Both the position numbers and the translations under genes were made by a program. Positions 23,300 to 36,734 of a DNA stretch of 64,000 nucleotides are shown one piece after another (position 1 is the stretch's first letter; the number at the start of each line of letters is the position of its first letter). Source of the stretch: Paraphaeosphaeria minitans (Eukaryota; Ascomycota; Dothideomycetes; Pleosporales; Didymosphaeriaceae); assembly GCA_015832175.1 (NCBI GenBank), contig WJXW01000009.1, positions 682,001-746,000 of the forward strand, read 5' to 3'. The notes beneath the pieces were generated by a model. That model was not told where the DNA came from and searched no databases. It was given only the letters and a program-made list of their open reading frames with translations.

Positions 23300-24560
23300 A
23301 TTTTAATTAAGAAGGAGCAGTAGTAAGAGAAATAAGTAGTAAAAAAGGAGCGTATTTAGCGCTTAATAATTAGATAGGCGGTAGAATATATAAGCCCTTT
23401 GTTAGCGCTTAATCTTCTCTCTTTAATCCTTTACTTTTAACGCTTTAACCTCCTATTTAATTTAAGCCTACTAGTTTAAGCCTTTAAATCCTACTACCTT
23501 ATAGTAGGTTATCTTCTTCTAATTATTACCTTGCGCTTTTTCTGTTATTTAGAGCTTTGCTAACTCTTTTAGATATCTAATAACCTAGCTAAAGCATACG
23601 CAGTAAAGGCTGTAAAAGCTACTAAATAAAGCTTCTAATCTTTCCGCCAAGATCCTCCTACTCTACTAGCTCCTTCTACCCTAGCTCTAGGCCTCTAGCG
23701 ATTACTTAGTACTCTTAGATAAGTAAGCTGCTTAGGCTGCTTAAAAGGAGCTTTAGCAGGAAAGAGTAATAGACGCTACTATAATAATGCTTTAAGCTTA
23801 GGTAGGCGCTGCTATACCTACTTTACCTACTCTTACACTACTATATATAGAGTTATTCTATTACTTTAGCTAATTTTACTAATTGTTTCTATAGCTAGCT
23901 ATATATTTAGACTCTAGCTATAGATTTTATCTGCTATTAACTATTAAAGGGTGCTAATATAAGCTTTTATTCTAAGATTCTTTCTAGGTTTAGCTAATAC
24001 TTTTTACAGGAGAGGCTAATTACTAAGCTACGTAAGAGGGTTAAAGTAGCCTTATAAAGTTCTCTTTTTACTAGTAGTTAGGAGGAGTAAGCTTAGTACG
24101 TAGCTACTATCCTACTTCTTTTTTCCTAGCTAATCCTTAGTAGAGGATAGGGTAATTACCCTCCTACTTTACTTATTAAGAAGTAGCGCGGTTGCAGCTA
24201 ATACTTTAATTAAAATAGCTAAATAAGCGGCCTATTAGCTCTAAAGTAGAGTAGAGGCTAGATAAGTGCTTCTCCTCCTACTAATTAAAGGAGGGGAGGC
24301 TAGAGTAAGCTATTACCTACTACTAATTAAAAGAGAGGTAGAGGAGGTAGATAAGGTAAAGAATTACCTGCTGTAGAGAGGAGGAGAGGAGAAGAATAGG
24401 GAGAATCTCTTACTACTAATTATAGGGGAGATTCTCGCACCCCTATAATTAAGCAGAGGAGGAAGAGGGTCTATATACTTATAGATAAGCTCTTTAATCT
24501 CCTCTTCCTCTAATTCCTATTCTTTCTCTAATTTTTTCTTTCTTTTCTTTTTCTTTTCTT
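23300..24560 (+). other. Non-pol 3' region of element D
   Basis: About 1.6 kb lie between the RNase H end (about 24,570) and the 3' LTR, which is longer than a copia element needs. A plus-strand frame, antisense to pol, from about 23,420 to 24,400 reads as a low-complexity Gln/Lys/Glu-rich protein if TAA/TAG are read through. It includes degenerate repeats of a CTACTAATTAAAGGAGGGG-like unit (about 24,275-24,330). No family is recognised. Confidence 0.4.
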
Positions 24561-24569
24561 ATTTCTTAG

Positions 24570-27500
24570 CTCTAAATTAATAATTCTAAGTAGTTAATAG
24601 ATTAATTCTCTACTTACTTACTCTTATTCTGTAATTATTATACTCGTATTTTCTAGATTTAATAGCCTTTTAAATCTATTAAACTACTAATAAGTAAGAG
24701 CCTTTATAAGGCTATCTGCTAGCATTTCGCTAGTTAGAAGATATTCTACTTAAAATAATCTTTTTACATGCTCTTACTGTAACTATATATTCTAAATATC
24801 TATATAGCGCAGTTAAGTAGTAATTCTTTTGTTCTTTCTAATTACTAAACAAATAGTTTAAAGATTGTTATAATAGACCTTTTATAAAGGTCCTAGATCT
24901 AGAGTAAGCTTAGTAAAGAATCTCTTAATTACTATAGCTTCTTTACTTATATGTTTAAGCGCTAGAAGCTCTGCTTCTATAGTTAAAATAGTAATTATGT
25001 TCTATTAAGCTGCTTTCTATAGGATAGCTTCTCTAAACAATAGGATAATATATCTATAGGAAGATCGCTGTGATATTAGATTATTAGCGAAAGAGGCATC
25101 TCTACATATTAGTAGATTAGGTCTATTATAGCCTCTAAAGACTATAGCCTACTATCTAGTTTAATAGAGGTAAAGGATCACATAATTAATAGCAGTAAAG
25201 TGTTCTTTGCTTAGATTTGTTAGAAAGTGTGATAGCTTTAACACTGTAAAGGCTATATCTAGGCGTAGCATAATTACTGTGTAGAGAGCTAATCCTACCT
25301 CTTCTTAAAAAAGCTTTATTTGTTAAGGAGTGGCTTCTTCTATACTTAGAACGAGATCTTCTACTAATAAAGGTGTAGGAGGGAAGCTCCTAGAGTTTAA
25401 AAGGTTAAACTTTTTCATAATCTTATTAATGTAGGTATTATAGACTAGAGAAATTAATCTTACTTCTCTGTCCCTAATTACTTAAATACCTAGGAACCAC
25501 TCTACTAGTCTTTTTAATTTAATCTTGTATTTATTTGCGATCTTCTTCTAAAAATCTAGGGCTTTTTTCTCTTTACTCTTGTGATAGAGAAGAAGAATGT
25601 TATTAATATAAAATAGAACAATAATACTTTAATTACTATTAAAGAAAAGGCATAGCTCTTCTAGCGAAGCTAAGAGTTTATAAGATTAAAGTAATCCTGT
25701 AAATTCTTTATACTAAAGAAGTAGTGAATCTCTTAAGCTATATAAAACTTAATTTAATCTTATACACTTTCCTAGCTTTTTAAAACTATTAGGTAATTTA
25801 CAAGTTACTAGATTAGCGGCTATAATAAAAGTATTTAGAAACGCTCCTACTATATTAAATTATAAGATTTCTAGATTAAATTCTGCTGCTAGAGCTATAG
25901 CTAATTAAAAAGATCTTGCTACTAAGGTAGTAGTAAAGGTAGAGTAGAGAGTATTCTTTTTCTAAAAATCTCCTTTTATAATAATTTAAGCTTTGCACTT
26001 TTTAAAGTATCTATTTTAATTAAACTTATAGGTAAAGACCCACTTTAAAGGGAGTAGTCGCTCTAATACCTCTAATTATTTAATCTCTGTCTAGGTACCT
26101 TTATCTTGCAAAGTTAAGATCTCTTTATAAGCGGTAAGGAGGAATAGCTTCTTATATAGATAATTATAAAGGTGTTTCTATAGGGTTAGCTCTAGTGTAA
26201 GCTTGTCTCTATAAGTCTAAGCTGTATAAGACGCTCTAGACACCTTTCTAAGTATAAAAGCGAATACTATTATATTTAGTGTAATATATTCTTCTTACTT
26301 AGACTAGGCCTCTACTACTTTTAGTATAAACATGTGCTTTAATATTATATTAAGATTACTTTAAAGATAATTAGCAATTAGTGTATAAGCACTTAGCTTC
26401 TACCTACCCCCTAGCTAATTGTTCTAATTATTTTACTTCCTTAATCTTTGTAATAGCAAATAGCGATTTATTAGTTAGTTAATTTCTAGTGCTTTACTAT
26501 AATTTTGCCTACTTATTCTACTTACCTCTAGATAGATCTGCCTTTGTCTTTAGCGCGCTAGTAGGTTATCTACTTTATCTAGCGTAATTAAGTTATCTGC
26601 GCTAGGTTAATTAGCAACCTAATTAGTTTCTACTAATAAATAGGGTATTAAATCCCTAGATTCTAGTAGGCCAGCTCTTCTAGTAGTGTTCTAGTGGCTG
26701 CTAGATATCTCTTAATCACTTAACAGATCACCCCTAAAATCACCTAGCTCTAGTGTCTAATTAGGGGTTATAAGTCCTATGCTTCCTTTCTTACTTAAGT
26801 AAATTCTTAGCTACTAGCTAGCTAAGCCTACAGCTCGCTTAGTAGTAGGTACCTTAGGTTCCTAATTACTTAGCTAGCCTACTTTGCTTTTAATTACTTA
26901 AGGGTCACCTATAAGTCTAGTAGCAGTTCTTATATACTTATTTATTTTAGGAAGAATATTAAGCGCGTTTTTATACACTTCTCCTAGATTGTTTAGCTCT
27001 TTTTCTTAGAGGCTTTCTACTATTTTTAACGCTTCTATTTTTAGAATAGATTATTCCTCTAATCCTTTATAGAATAAGGACTTATTAAACTTTATATTTT
27101 GTGTAGTAATCACCTAATTAAGCTAGAGAATCTATATTTAGTAGATATTAGAAGCTTTGTAGCCTACTAAGTATCTAATATAGCCCCTAGGATTCACTTT
27201 AAATTCTCTTCTATCTCGCCTAGCTGCACGCTCCTAATCCAAAGAGTAAGCTTAGTAGCTATAGGCGTAAACAGCACTCTAGTTTAGACAAAGATTAGCT
27301 ATCCTATATTGTGTTTTTACTAGTTTAAAATAATAAAAATATTATCTAAACTAAGCATCCAACGTTTTATTAGGTGATTAATAGCCTAATACTAGGCTAG
27401 AAATTATTCCTTAGAGCCAGCATGCCGCTTGTATAATTTAAGGCTAGAGATTTAATAGTAGATTTACGCTTGTTTACATTTTAATTACTTTTATTATAAA

Positions 27501-29820
27501 CTCCTAGCCTACTCTTTCTATAGCGCTATTAGGCTCATGCGTATAGGGCGATAGTCTACTAATTATTATCCTTTCCTAATTAGCCCAAAATTTATACTAG
27601 GATTTCCCTCTCTATAGAAGTGTTGCTGTATTATTATCTTAGTAGATTTTCGTAATTTAAAGCTCGTATTTTGTATTAATAAGAGCTAAGAAATCCTACT
27701 ACACTCTTATTATCTTAGAAAGCGTCTTTGTTCTAAGATTAAAAACGTAAGGTTTCTTACTAAAATCTTCTTTAATTAGCAAAACCTAGTTTTTTCTATT
27801 TTAAGTAGTAGGCATATTAAATAGATCCTAGGATAATAAGTGAAATAGCCTAGGTAATTATTCTCTAGGTCTCCTAGAGATTACCTAGGTTACGTGTGTA
27901 GTAGTATAGTGCTTGCAATCCTTCCTTAACATTCTAGTAATCTTTACACCTTAGGCTGTAGTTACTAGAGCTTATAGGGCTCTACTTCCTATATACCCTA
28001 CTTAAAGGTGCCAGAGGTCCTTAGAATCTAATCTCTTAATATTAACCTAGGATAATCCTTTAGTAGTCACACTTATAATAATTAGATAAGAGCAGATTGG
28101 CTTATATTATAGGAAAGTAAAGTTATACTTATATCTTAGGTCTACTAAAACAACACTTTATTCTAGACTTCTAATTCTAAGAGTGTAATCTAAACTAAGA
28201 TACTAAATTTTTACTTTCTTTAAAAGAGCTTCTAATATAATATTCACATAAAAGCCTTCTACTACTCTTACTCCTTAGAGTAGTAAATCTTCTATAAATC
28301 TCCTATTTTTCCTATGCAAAGCGTTCTTAATTAGTCTATTACTAATTCCTAAGATTAGGAGGCTTTATATACCTGCCTCTACACTTTTATTTAATAATTA
28401 AAATGTCTTAGGAATAAGTCTTTTATAATTATTAACTAGGTAAACTACTACAGCACTGTCTAGTATTGTACATTCTAACAGAGGATAAGTGTTAGAATAT
28501 AGAGTAGAGTAGACACCTAATGCTCTATTATCTGTAGGTAAATTAAATAGGTTTAGTAGAGCAGTAGCAATACTACTAGGATACTTAATAGTCTTAGTGG
28601 AGGATTATTTCTTATTCTATCCTACCTTTGTAATCGCATTACAAAGGTTTAACTACTTAGGCTACTTAAGTTAATTAAGAATTTCTAATTTTTCTTCATT
28701 AGTAAGATTAAATAACAATATTCTATCCTAGGGTAATCCAGCTATCGCGGTTTAAAGTCTTTAGCACTCTATTAGTTTCCACCTATAAGTATAGGGCTTA
28801 TAGGGACAGTTTAGTTGTTTCTTTGTCTAATTAGACAAACTAGAACTATTAGAGCTAGTAGATTATTTTAATAATCCATTAAAAGTGGCAAATACCCCAC
28901 TTATTTTATTAGAACTAGATTGGATTAAATACTCCTAGATAAGCGCCAAAAATACTTTTCCTAAATTGTCTAGCGTGATCTAATTCCGTCCTAGCGTCTT
29001 ATCCTAGATTAGCTGTTAGTTTATTAATTAGGCCTAATTTAGTGCTATATGCGCAGCGATTATATCTAGGAAATCTTAAGTAGTAAGCGGTTCGCTAATT
29101 TCGCTAATTAAGTAGGTCTTTGCTTTTTAATAGAGGAGCTACTACTCTTTAAACTAGGTCTTAGAACTTTGTCTTACCTACTTAGCCTTCTTAAGATAAG
29201 CGCGGTATAAAGATTAAACATTATTCTATATAGCTTCTTTATTTAGTGCGAGATCTTCCTTTAAAAGTTAAATTAGGGACTAAAGCGTAGTTTGGCGTAT
29301 ATTAACTAGAGTAATTATAGCAGGAGCAAGCAGATTAAGCGATACTATAGCGTTTACCTAAGTTTAGAGATTCTATATCTTAGTATAGTCTACTTACTAG
29401 TCTAAAACTACTACTCTATATTCTACTATTTATAAAGGAAAGCTCTCCTTATCTATTTTATACTTAGTAAGCTCTGCTTTGTATAATTAAATACTCGCCA
29501 CAGAGGCTGTATCTATAATTAGTAATAGTTTCTGTAGAAGTAGAGGTTGTTCTAGCTTTACGTAATTAATTGCTAGAGCGTTAATCGCCTTTAGGTTAAT
29601 TTAGTTTTAGATTCCTTTTAAGTTTACTTAGAATTAAAGCTAGATAAACTAGTAGGGCTAGCTAGCGCGATTAACGAGCTGTACTTCTACTATTTTAATA
29701 ATTTTTATAATTAGAAATAGAGGGGTTATATTGTAGAGAGGTTCTAAATAGAGTGTTATATAATAATTTAAGCGTTACTAAGTAGGCAAGGAGAATTATT
29801 TTACGTTCTAAGCGCTAGGC
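24570..29820 (-). pseudogene. RIP-inactivated copia gag-pol of element D
   Basis: Read right to left on the minus strand. The RT is clear at about 26,120-25,300; its YVDDI box reads YINNI at about 25,600, and a KFNLLNSRSFPPTP block follows. RNase H is clear at about 24,830-24,600, ending in a VEYLLTSEMLADSL-KAL block typical of copia. Gag and integrase must lie between about 29,800 and 26,200 but are harder to read. All interruptions seen are TAA/TAG. The protein would be a Ty1/copia polyprotein and cannot be made. Confidence 0.85.
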
Positions 29821-29827
29821 TTATAAC

Positions 29828-30021
29828 TATTATAGTAAAAAGGGCTTAAACTATTATAGGATATTTAGGAGCAGAGTTGTAAAATATACAAAGAGCTAAT
29901 TGTAGGAAAGGATGCCGAAAGGGCAGACTATATATAAAGAAATAAGCCTCTTGGCAAGAATCCTGTGATCTGAATTAGTGGATCCAGAAAGAATCACGGA
30001 AGTGAGTGTTTTACTTTAACA
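29828..30021 (-). repeat. 5' LTR of copia element D
   Basis: This is the partner of 22705-22898, with the same 194-bp length. Its start reads TATTATAG where the left copy reads TATTGTGG. Confidence 0.92.
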
Positions 30022-30433
30022 GTTATTTATTATAAGGCTCCTTATAAGGTCTAGTTATAGGCAATAGTACTTACTTCACACTAGAAAGAATAGTGAAAGG
30101 ATAACTCTAGTAATATTAATAGAATAATACTTATCTTGTGTTAAGTTAACGCGTAGTGTAGGTTTTGCGTAGCTAGCTTACTTAGCGCACAGACCCTCTA
30201 TAAGGCCTTAGCGCTAGATACTACAACACTATAATAATATTGTAATCTACCTATTACAGAACCTCCCCCTTTAGCTGTAGTCCTCTACAGTATACTATAG
30301 CCTTAATAAAAACTTCACCCTATAGAAAAAGAAAAGAGTGTCTATAGGGGTGCGTATTATATACGTAATAGTAGCGCGTTATAAGTAAATAGCGTACGTT
30401 GTAAACGTATTGCACGTGTTATTTATTATAAGG
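30022..30433. repeat. LTR-bearing module, copy 2, left LTR of F1
   Basis: This is the second copy of the module at 22310-22704 and was contiguous with it before D inserted. It contains the F-type LTR (about 30,040-30,267) plus about 165 bp that separate this LTR from the F1 polypurine end. In F2 the LTR abuts that end directly. A purine run (AAAGGGGGAGG on the minus strand) precedes the LTR, as if a second element's 3' terminus had been inserted or duplicated here. Confidence 0.7.
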
Positions 30434-30599
30434 CTCTTACGCCTTTTATTTGCTGTAGCCTCTTATAATATAGGGTAACAGGGCTATATAGTGTTAATGT
30501 TATTTTAATCTTTATGTGCTCTCTACCTATATAATATATATATAACTTATTCTTAGTATAGATAGAGCGCTTAATCTTTAAATAACCCCCTTAATTACT

Positions 30600-31430
30600 T
30601 AAGATGCTGTACTACCTAGTACCTAAATATATTAAGAAGTCTAATCTTTGTAATACTACTACCTTTGCATTTAGTAGAGATACTAAGTGTGTAAACTATA
30701 ATATAGTGCTTATAACTTATATATACTATGCGTAGAACTTAGTAAAACTCCCTAAGGACTGTGGTAAAGATAATAATAAGCGCTATAACTATTATATTAA
30801 AGGTAATTACGAAGGGTGTAACTTAGTATATCTAGAGTCGCGCGTTATATATGCGCTTTAGCTAATACTTATAGGTGCTAAAGGCGATAAACGGGCGCCT
30901 TAATCGCCTATACACCCTTTGTAACTACTACTATATTGTAGTTATAGAGACCCTAGGTAAGTAGCGTAAGATAGATAAGCGTGTAAAGGTAGTAGGCCTA
31001 AAGCTAGCTTATTACTAAAAGTAATTTAACTTAGAGCTAGCTAACTACTAGCGTGTTATAGCTTATATTAGTACACCTATAGGTGTAGTAACCTAGGTGC
31101 CTACTATTAGCTCTTAGTATCTAGGCTTAATCCTAGTAGAGTAGCGTTAGATTACTAATACTCTTAAAGTAGTTATTCCCCTTATATAGTAGATAGTAAG
31201 TTTACATCTTTCCTGCACTTAAAATATATACTAATAACTTATTCTAGATTAATTTAGTGTCTGCTCTTTACCGTAATAAGAGTAACTTAGACAATAGTAA
31301 TAAAAAGAGTAGGGAGGAGGTTACTACTAGAGGTATAGTAGGCGAGAATAGTAAGAATAGTAAGGATAATAAAGATAATAAGTAGTAAGGGCGTAGGTAG
31401 TGTGTAGTTTAGTTAGATTGCTTCTTAGAA
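30600..31430 (+). pseudogene. Cys-rich antisense frame in chromovirus F1
   Basis: On the plus strand between the F1 3' end and its chromodomain, a frame rich in Cys, and in Tyr codons that may derive from Cys, is readable from about 30,690 (two C-X2-C-like pairs and a further Cys near 30,815). Stops are TAA/TAG. It occupies the same place as the antisense frames of A and B/C, but comparison with F2 shows that the first Cys here was probably Arg ancestrally, so a zinc-cluster reading is uncertain. Confidence 0.4.
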
Positions 31431-31519
31431 GCTAGCCTATAGGCCTTAGGTAAATACCCCTAATAAGCTATAAGTGCTCCCTAAGCTATAGTACTTTATA
31501 ATAATATATATTACATCTA

Positions 31520-34500
31520 CGTTCTATATGCTCTTATTATATCCTTTACCTCTTTTTTATATACGCAGCTTTTTTCCTTTTAAAGGTTTAAACTAGGTTA
31601 TCTATATTTTTAAAGTCTAACTCTAGAATCTAGGTGTCCTAAGTCTTATTATAGCCTTTCTAGTAGAGTAGGTATTGCTTTTGCCCCTTTCTTATTTACT
31701 TAGCTAGGATTTCTTCTACTTCTTAAGCTTCTCCTCTTTTAGGTGTAACCTCTAGTAGCTAGGTGTTAATGTCTTCTACTTCTAGCCTTAGTTTCTATTA
31801 TTTAAGAAGGGAAATAAAAAATATATTATAAATGCGATAGTATAGTAGGAGAAGTAGGTAGTATACCTACGTTCTAACTGCGTTCTACACTTAGAAGGGC
31901 CTAATAAATTTTCCTAATAGCTTCTTACTTAGTTATTAAGGGATGTATATATTCTTTGTGCTAGATAGAACTAAGTCGCCTTTCTAAAATAACTCTTACT
32001 TATGCTTCTTATTATAGTACTAGCTCTAATACTCTTATACTAAGCGTAAGTACTCTATAAGTAATGCGTATACGCTGTGTAAACATTTTACTCTTTTAAC
32101 TACATCTAGTAGCTCCCCTTCTAGCCTACTATCTACAGGAGGCGTAGTAAGGATAGAGTGCTTACTATATACTGCATAAAAAGGCGTTGTTTTTGTTAAA
32201 TTGTAAATAGAGTTGTTGTAAATAAATTGAGCTATTAGGAGCAGTTTAACCTAGTTTGTTTATAGAGGTGTAATAAATATGTAAAGATAGTGTTTAAGCG
32301 TCTAATTCTAGCGCTCTATTTGCCTGTCTATTTAAGGGTAGAAAGTAGTGCTAAGCCTATGCTTTACTTATAGTTAGTAGCATATTTCTGCCCAAAAAGC
32401 GGAGGTGAAGGTAGAGCCCCTATTAGATATAATACCTTTCTAAATACTAAATTTTAAAATAACCTCTTAGAAGTAGGCTTCTACAAATTCCTTTATATCC
32501 TATGTTTTCTATGTAGGGATATAGATAGCTATCTTAGAGAAGTAGTATATAATTATAAAGATTATATTAAAAGCGTAGCTGCCTTAATCCTTTGCTAGTA
32601 GGAATCTAGTTATAAAGTCTAGTAAGACTTCCTTAAAGATATCCTTTAGCGTTAGAAGAGGTAATAGCTAGTTATACTTACTATGCCTTAGAGCTTTGCT
32701 CCTTTAGTAAATAGTATAAGTCCTTACGTACTTCTAAATATCTTAACCTATAAGAGGCTAATAGTAGGTCCTTTTAATAGCCTTAAGCGTTCTATATGCG
32801 CTAAAGTGGCCTACTATGTGCGTGTTATAGTGCTAGAACAAAAACTCTTACCTAATTACTAGTTTATCTAGGATATATAATCTGCTATTATACCTTAGGA
32901 CTTCTATTTTATTAAGGCGCTATACTTACGCTTTACTACTACTTTAAGTGCTTCTCTTACGCCTTAAGCTAGTAATACGCTTAATAGTAAAGGTGTTCCT
33001 TTACTAAAGCTGCTAAACTTTAGTAATAAAGTTTGACTTTTTTATTATAGGTTTACTACTAACTAATACTCTAGCTAGTAAGCGTAGTATATATAGCGTG
33101 CACACTATAGCACTAGTAGTAGGGATCCTTATAGCTTTGTAAATATTAGTAACATGCGTTTTATATACGCCTAATAAGCTTAGCTTGTTTATAGATCTGC
33201 TTACTCCACTATACTTAGTCCTCTATAGTATTTTATTCTGCAGGGTAGGTAATAAATAGGTCAGTAATAGGTTCTCCTATATATAATGTGCCCTTCTTAA
33301 TAGTCTATCTGCTGGGTTTATTTTCCCTAGGTAGTGTTTTACTTTAAAATTAAACGCTACTAGGTACATCGCCTATTATACTTATTATAAGTTTAGTTTC
33401 TATATAGCGCGCATGCCGCGTAAGTTGTTATAGTTACTTAGTACTTAAATTGTGTGCTACGTACTATCTAGATAATATCTCTATTACTTAAAGTAGTAGA
33501 CAATAGTAGGGAGCTTAAAGTTATATACCTTATAATTTAGCTCTACTGCTTAAAGTTTTCTTAACACAAAAGCGACTAGGTGCCACTTTTAGTCCTTAAA
33601 TAGCTGTAAAAGAATACTATATATTATAAAAGTAGATATGTTAGTCTCTAATTAGATTAGTAGCGCAAGGTTAAAGTGGCGTAAGATAGGCGCACTTAAG
33701 AAGCGCGTTTTAAGTATTTTAAAAGTATTATTAGCTTCTACTAACTATTAGAACACTTAGTTTTTCTTAAGTAGGTCTAAAAGAGGAGTAGTTTCTTACG
33801 TATATACCTTAATAAATCGCCTATAAAAGTTTGTAAAGCCTAGAAATAACTAGAGCTCTTAGATACTAGTTAGCTGTAGCTATTCTGTAATAGTTACCGT
33901 GTGCGTAGGATTAGCGCGGATTCCTTATATAGTTATAATAAAACTAAGGAAGTGGACTTCGCCTAAGGCAAATATACACTTAGTTAAATTAATAAAAAGT
34001 TTAGCCTTACGTAGTAATTTAAGCACAGCGTAAATAGCACGCTAATAAAGCGTAAGATCCTTATTATAGGTATAGATAAGTATATTATCTAGGTACACAA
34101 CGTATATATAATCTAGGTATAGTGCTAGTGCTTTATTAATATATGCCTAGAAGCTCGCAGGGGTATTAGTTAAGCTAAATAGTATTACTAAGTATTTAAA
34201 GTGGCTGTAGTAAGTTTAGAATATAGTTTTCTACTTATCTCCTGCCTAGATCTAAATTCTATAGTAGGCGTTATAAAGATTAAGGGTTGTATAATAGCAT
34301 ACGCCTAATAGGCGGTTAAGTGTCTCTCTAACTAAAAGTAGTAAGTAACAATCCTTAATAGTAATTACGTTAAGGCCCTAATAATCTACGTAAAGCTGCA
34401 GTGTACTATTTTTCTTAGAGGCAAATAGAATTAGTGCTCTAGCTAGGCTAGTGCTATGCCTAATTTATCCCTTTTTTAAGGTATCTTCTAAATACTCCTA

Positions 34501-36300
34501 AAGTACCTTAAGCTCCTATTCTAAGAGATTATAAAATAGTCTATAAGGAGGTTCCTTTCCCTCTATAATAAGGATAGCATAATTAGACTCCTTAAAATTT
34601 AGTAGGGTAGACGCTGCTTTTTTATTAAATACGTTACTATATTCGCGTAATACGTTAGGAATGCGTAGTACTTACACTACACGCGCTTTATTAATACGCA
34701 CTAGGTGCTCTAAGCTTATACTAGTTATCTATAAGACCCCTAAAAGAAACAAATCTAAGCTAGTATACTCTATATTATCTTTAAAGTTCCTTGCGGTAAT
34801 AAGCTATATTAAAGCTATAGTATAGCCCTAGCGCTATGTTTGTAAGCTATAATTAAGGTAGATATTACTTTCTTATAAAAAGGGGTTGCTAAGTAGGAGA
34901 GAGATCCCTTCCTTATTAACGCTATAAATGGTAGTCTTTATTCTACACTCTACCCCTATATTATCTATAATATATATCTAGAGCGTATAGGCAGCGTAGG
35001 TACTTTACTTTTAGGCCCTAATTTATTCTAGTTTAAGGAGCTTAGCCTCTTTAATAGACTTTAGATTTATTTTAATAGTAATAATCTAGCTAATTAGGCT
35101 AATATTAGCCTATAGGTTAAAAATTATTTAGAGTTCCCTTTTTAGACCTATATCTCTAGCTGCGCTACACGTGCGCTTTATGCCTAGTAAGATATAAATT
35201 AGTAGGCGCCTTACTATATCTAGATTATAGGTAAGGCTTAGCCTTTTCCCGCATAGTTTACTTATATAGGAATCTAGTTAGGATTACTACCTCTATATTT
35301 ATTAGTATAGTAGCTAGTTTTATAGCACTTATAGTAGGTGATACTTTTCTTATCTTAGGTCTTGCTATTACTTTTAGATATTTAGTAGTTTAGTGTAGTA
35401 TCCTTAGATTTCTTTAATATATAACGTGGGCTTAACTCCTACGTTATAGGTGTACAGCGTAGGTTTTACTTAAGCGTAGAGCCTAAAGCGATAAGGTCTT
35501 TCCTAGTTATAGGCACCTAATAGTAGTTAGTAATAGCCCTCTATAGCTTAGGTTTAAGCTTAGAGAAGAGGTGCTACACCCTTTACTCTTTAATATAAAG
35601 TGTAAGTTAATCTTTAAGAACATTAAGGTAGGTTATAAAAAAGTAAATAGTTTAGTCTCTTTACTATATTACCTAAGCATACGCTATAGATACTTCTAGG
35701 CTATAATTTATTAGGTCTAAAAGTAAGTTAAGTATATACTACTTAAAGTACTTCTAGGTAGGTATTTCTCCCTTAGCGTTAAAGGTGCGCTTATAGTGTG
35801 TGTACTATAGTTCTCTTAGGTCACCTATAAGGTACTATATTACCTAAATAACTTTATCTCTATCCTACACAAATTCTTATAGTAAGAGGTAAAAGGCCAC
35901 CTTATAAGAATAGAAGAATTTATAATACTTCTTAAAGTTCTTACCTTTATATTTAGTAGGGTTCTTAGGTTAAAGTGTACGCTTAATATATATTACTGCG
36001 TGCGCTATAGGCGCGTCCCGCTTATATATATTAGTAGATAGGATTTTAATATTCTTAGTAGTAGCTGCTATGCTAGGGGTTTAGCTTATACTTTTAAATT
36101 AGGAGATTTTGTCTTTTAAAGCACAAAGTTAATATATAGCGCAAAGCTTATTATGCTTCTTTTTAGTAACTAGAATGCGCTACTTAAGTATTAAAGATAG
36201 GCTTAAGTTATACGTTGCTAGCTCTCCTTCTATATACTAAGTAAGAGAGTCTTCACTGCCTTTAGGGGCTTTAGGTAAGGTCTACCCCCTACTAGTAGCT
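31520..36300 (-). pseudogene. RIP-inactivated gag-pol of chromovirus F1
   Basis: Minus strand, right to left: gag (about 36,300-35,350), RT (about 34,510-33,830), RNase H (about 33,640-33,300, ending near a GKINPADRLLRR block), integrase (about 32,900-31,900) and chromodomain (about 31,700-31,600, with a KGYN-DTW-type core). In RT the VDYRGLN block reads VDY-stop-GLN near 34,390 and the YLDD box reads YLDN near 34,090. Stops are TAA/TAG. Confidence 0.88.
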
Positions 36301-36345
36301 TATATAATTCTAGGAGCTATCTTTAGACTATTATAGATAAAGTAT

Positions 36346-36566
36346 TATTATATAAGGTCTAGTTATAGGTAATAGTACTTGCTTTACACTAGAAAGGACA
36401 GTAAAAGGATAACTCTAGTAATATTAATAGAATAATACTTATCTTGTGTTAAGTTAACGCGCAGCATAGGTTTTGCGCAGCTAGCTTACTTAGCGCATAG
36501 ACCCTCTATAAGGCCTTGGCGCTAGATACCACAACACCACAATAATATCGTGATCTACCTGTTACA
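36346..36566 (-). repeat. LTR shared by tandem chromoviruses F1 and F2
   Basis: About 220 bp, starting TATTATATAAGG (ancestrally TGTTATATAAGG) and ending CTGTTACA on the plus strand. It serves as 5' LTR of F1 and 3' LTR of F2. On the F2 side a minus-strand polypurine tract (AGAAAAAGTAGGAG) abuts it directly. Confidence 0.88.
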
Positions 36567-36734
36567 CTCCTACTTTTTCTATTTACTGTAGCCTTTTGTA
36601 ATATAGGGTAATAGGGCTATATAGTTTTAATATTATTTTAATCTTTATGTACTCTCTATCTATATAATATATAACTACTATACGCTTATTATAGATAAAG
36701 CGCTTAACCTTTAAATAACTTTCTTAATTGTTTA

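Larger units (their letters stand above)
22705..30021 (-). mobile_element. Ty1/copia element D, full-length, RIP-degraded
   Basis: Two 194-bp LTRs (22705-22898 and 29828-30021) flank a minus-strand copia element of 7,317 bp. The target-site duplication GTTAT is perfect (22700-22704 and 30022-30026). The uninterrupted site is visible as a paralogue near 30,417, which reads GTGTTATTTATTATAAGG. A polypurine tract (minus strand, CCTAGGGGGTG) adjoins the left, 3' LTR. Integration split the LTR-bearing module. Confidence 0.93.
30434..36345 (-). mobile_element. Chromovirus F1 interior (minus strand)
   Basis: A 5.91-kb minus-strand Ty3/gypsy interior with chromodomain lies between the LTR-bearing module on the left and the LTR at 36346-36566 on the right. 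It is not interrupted by other elements, so it serves as the reference for F2, whose interior has the same length once its two nested insertions are removed. Confidence 0.88.
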
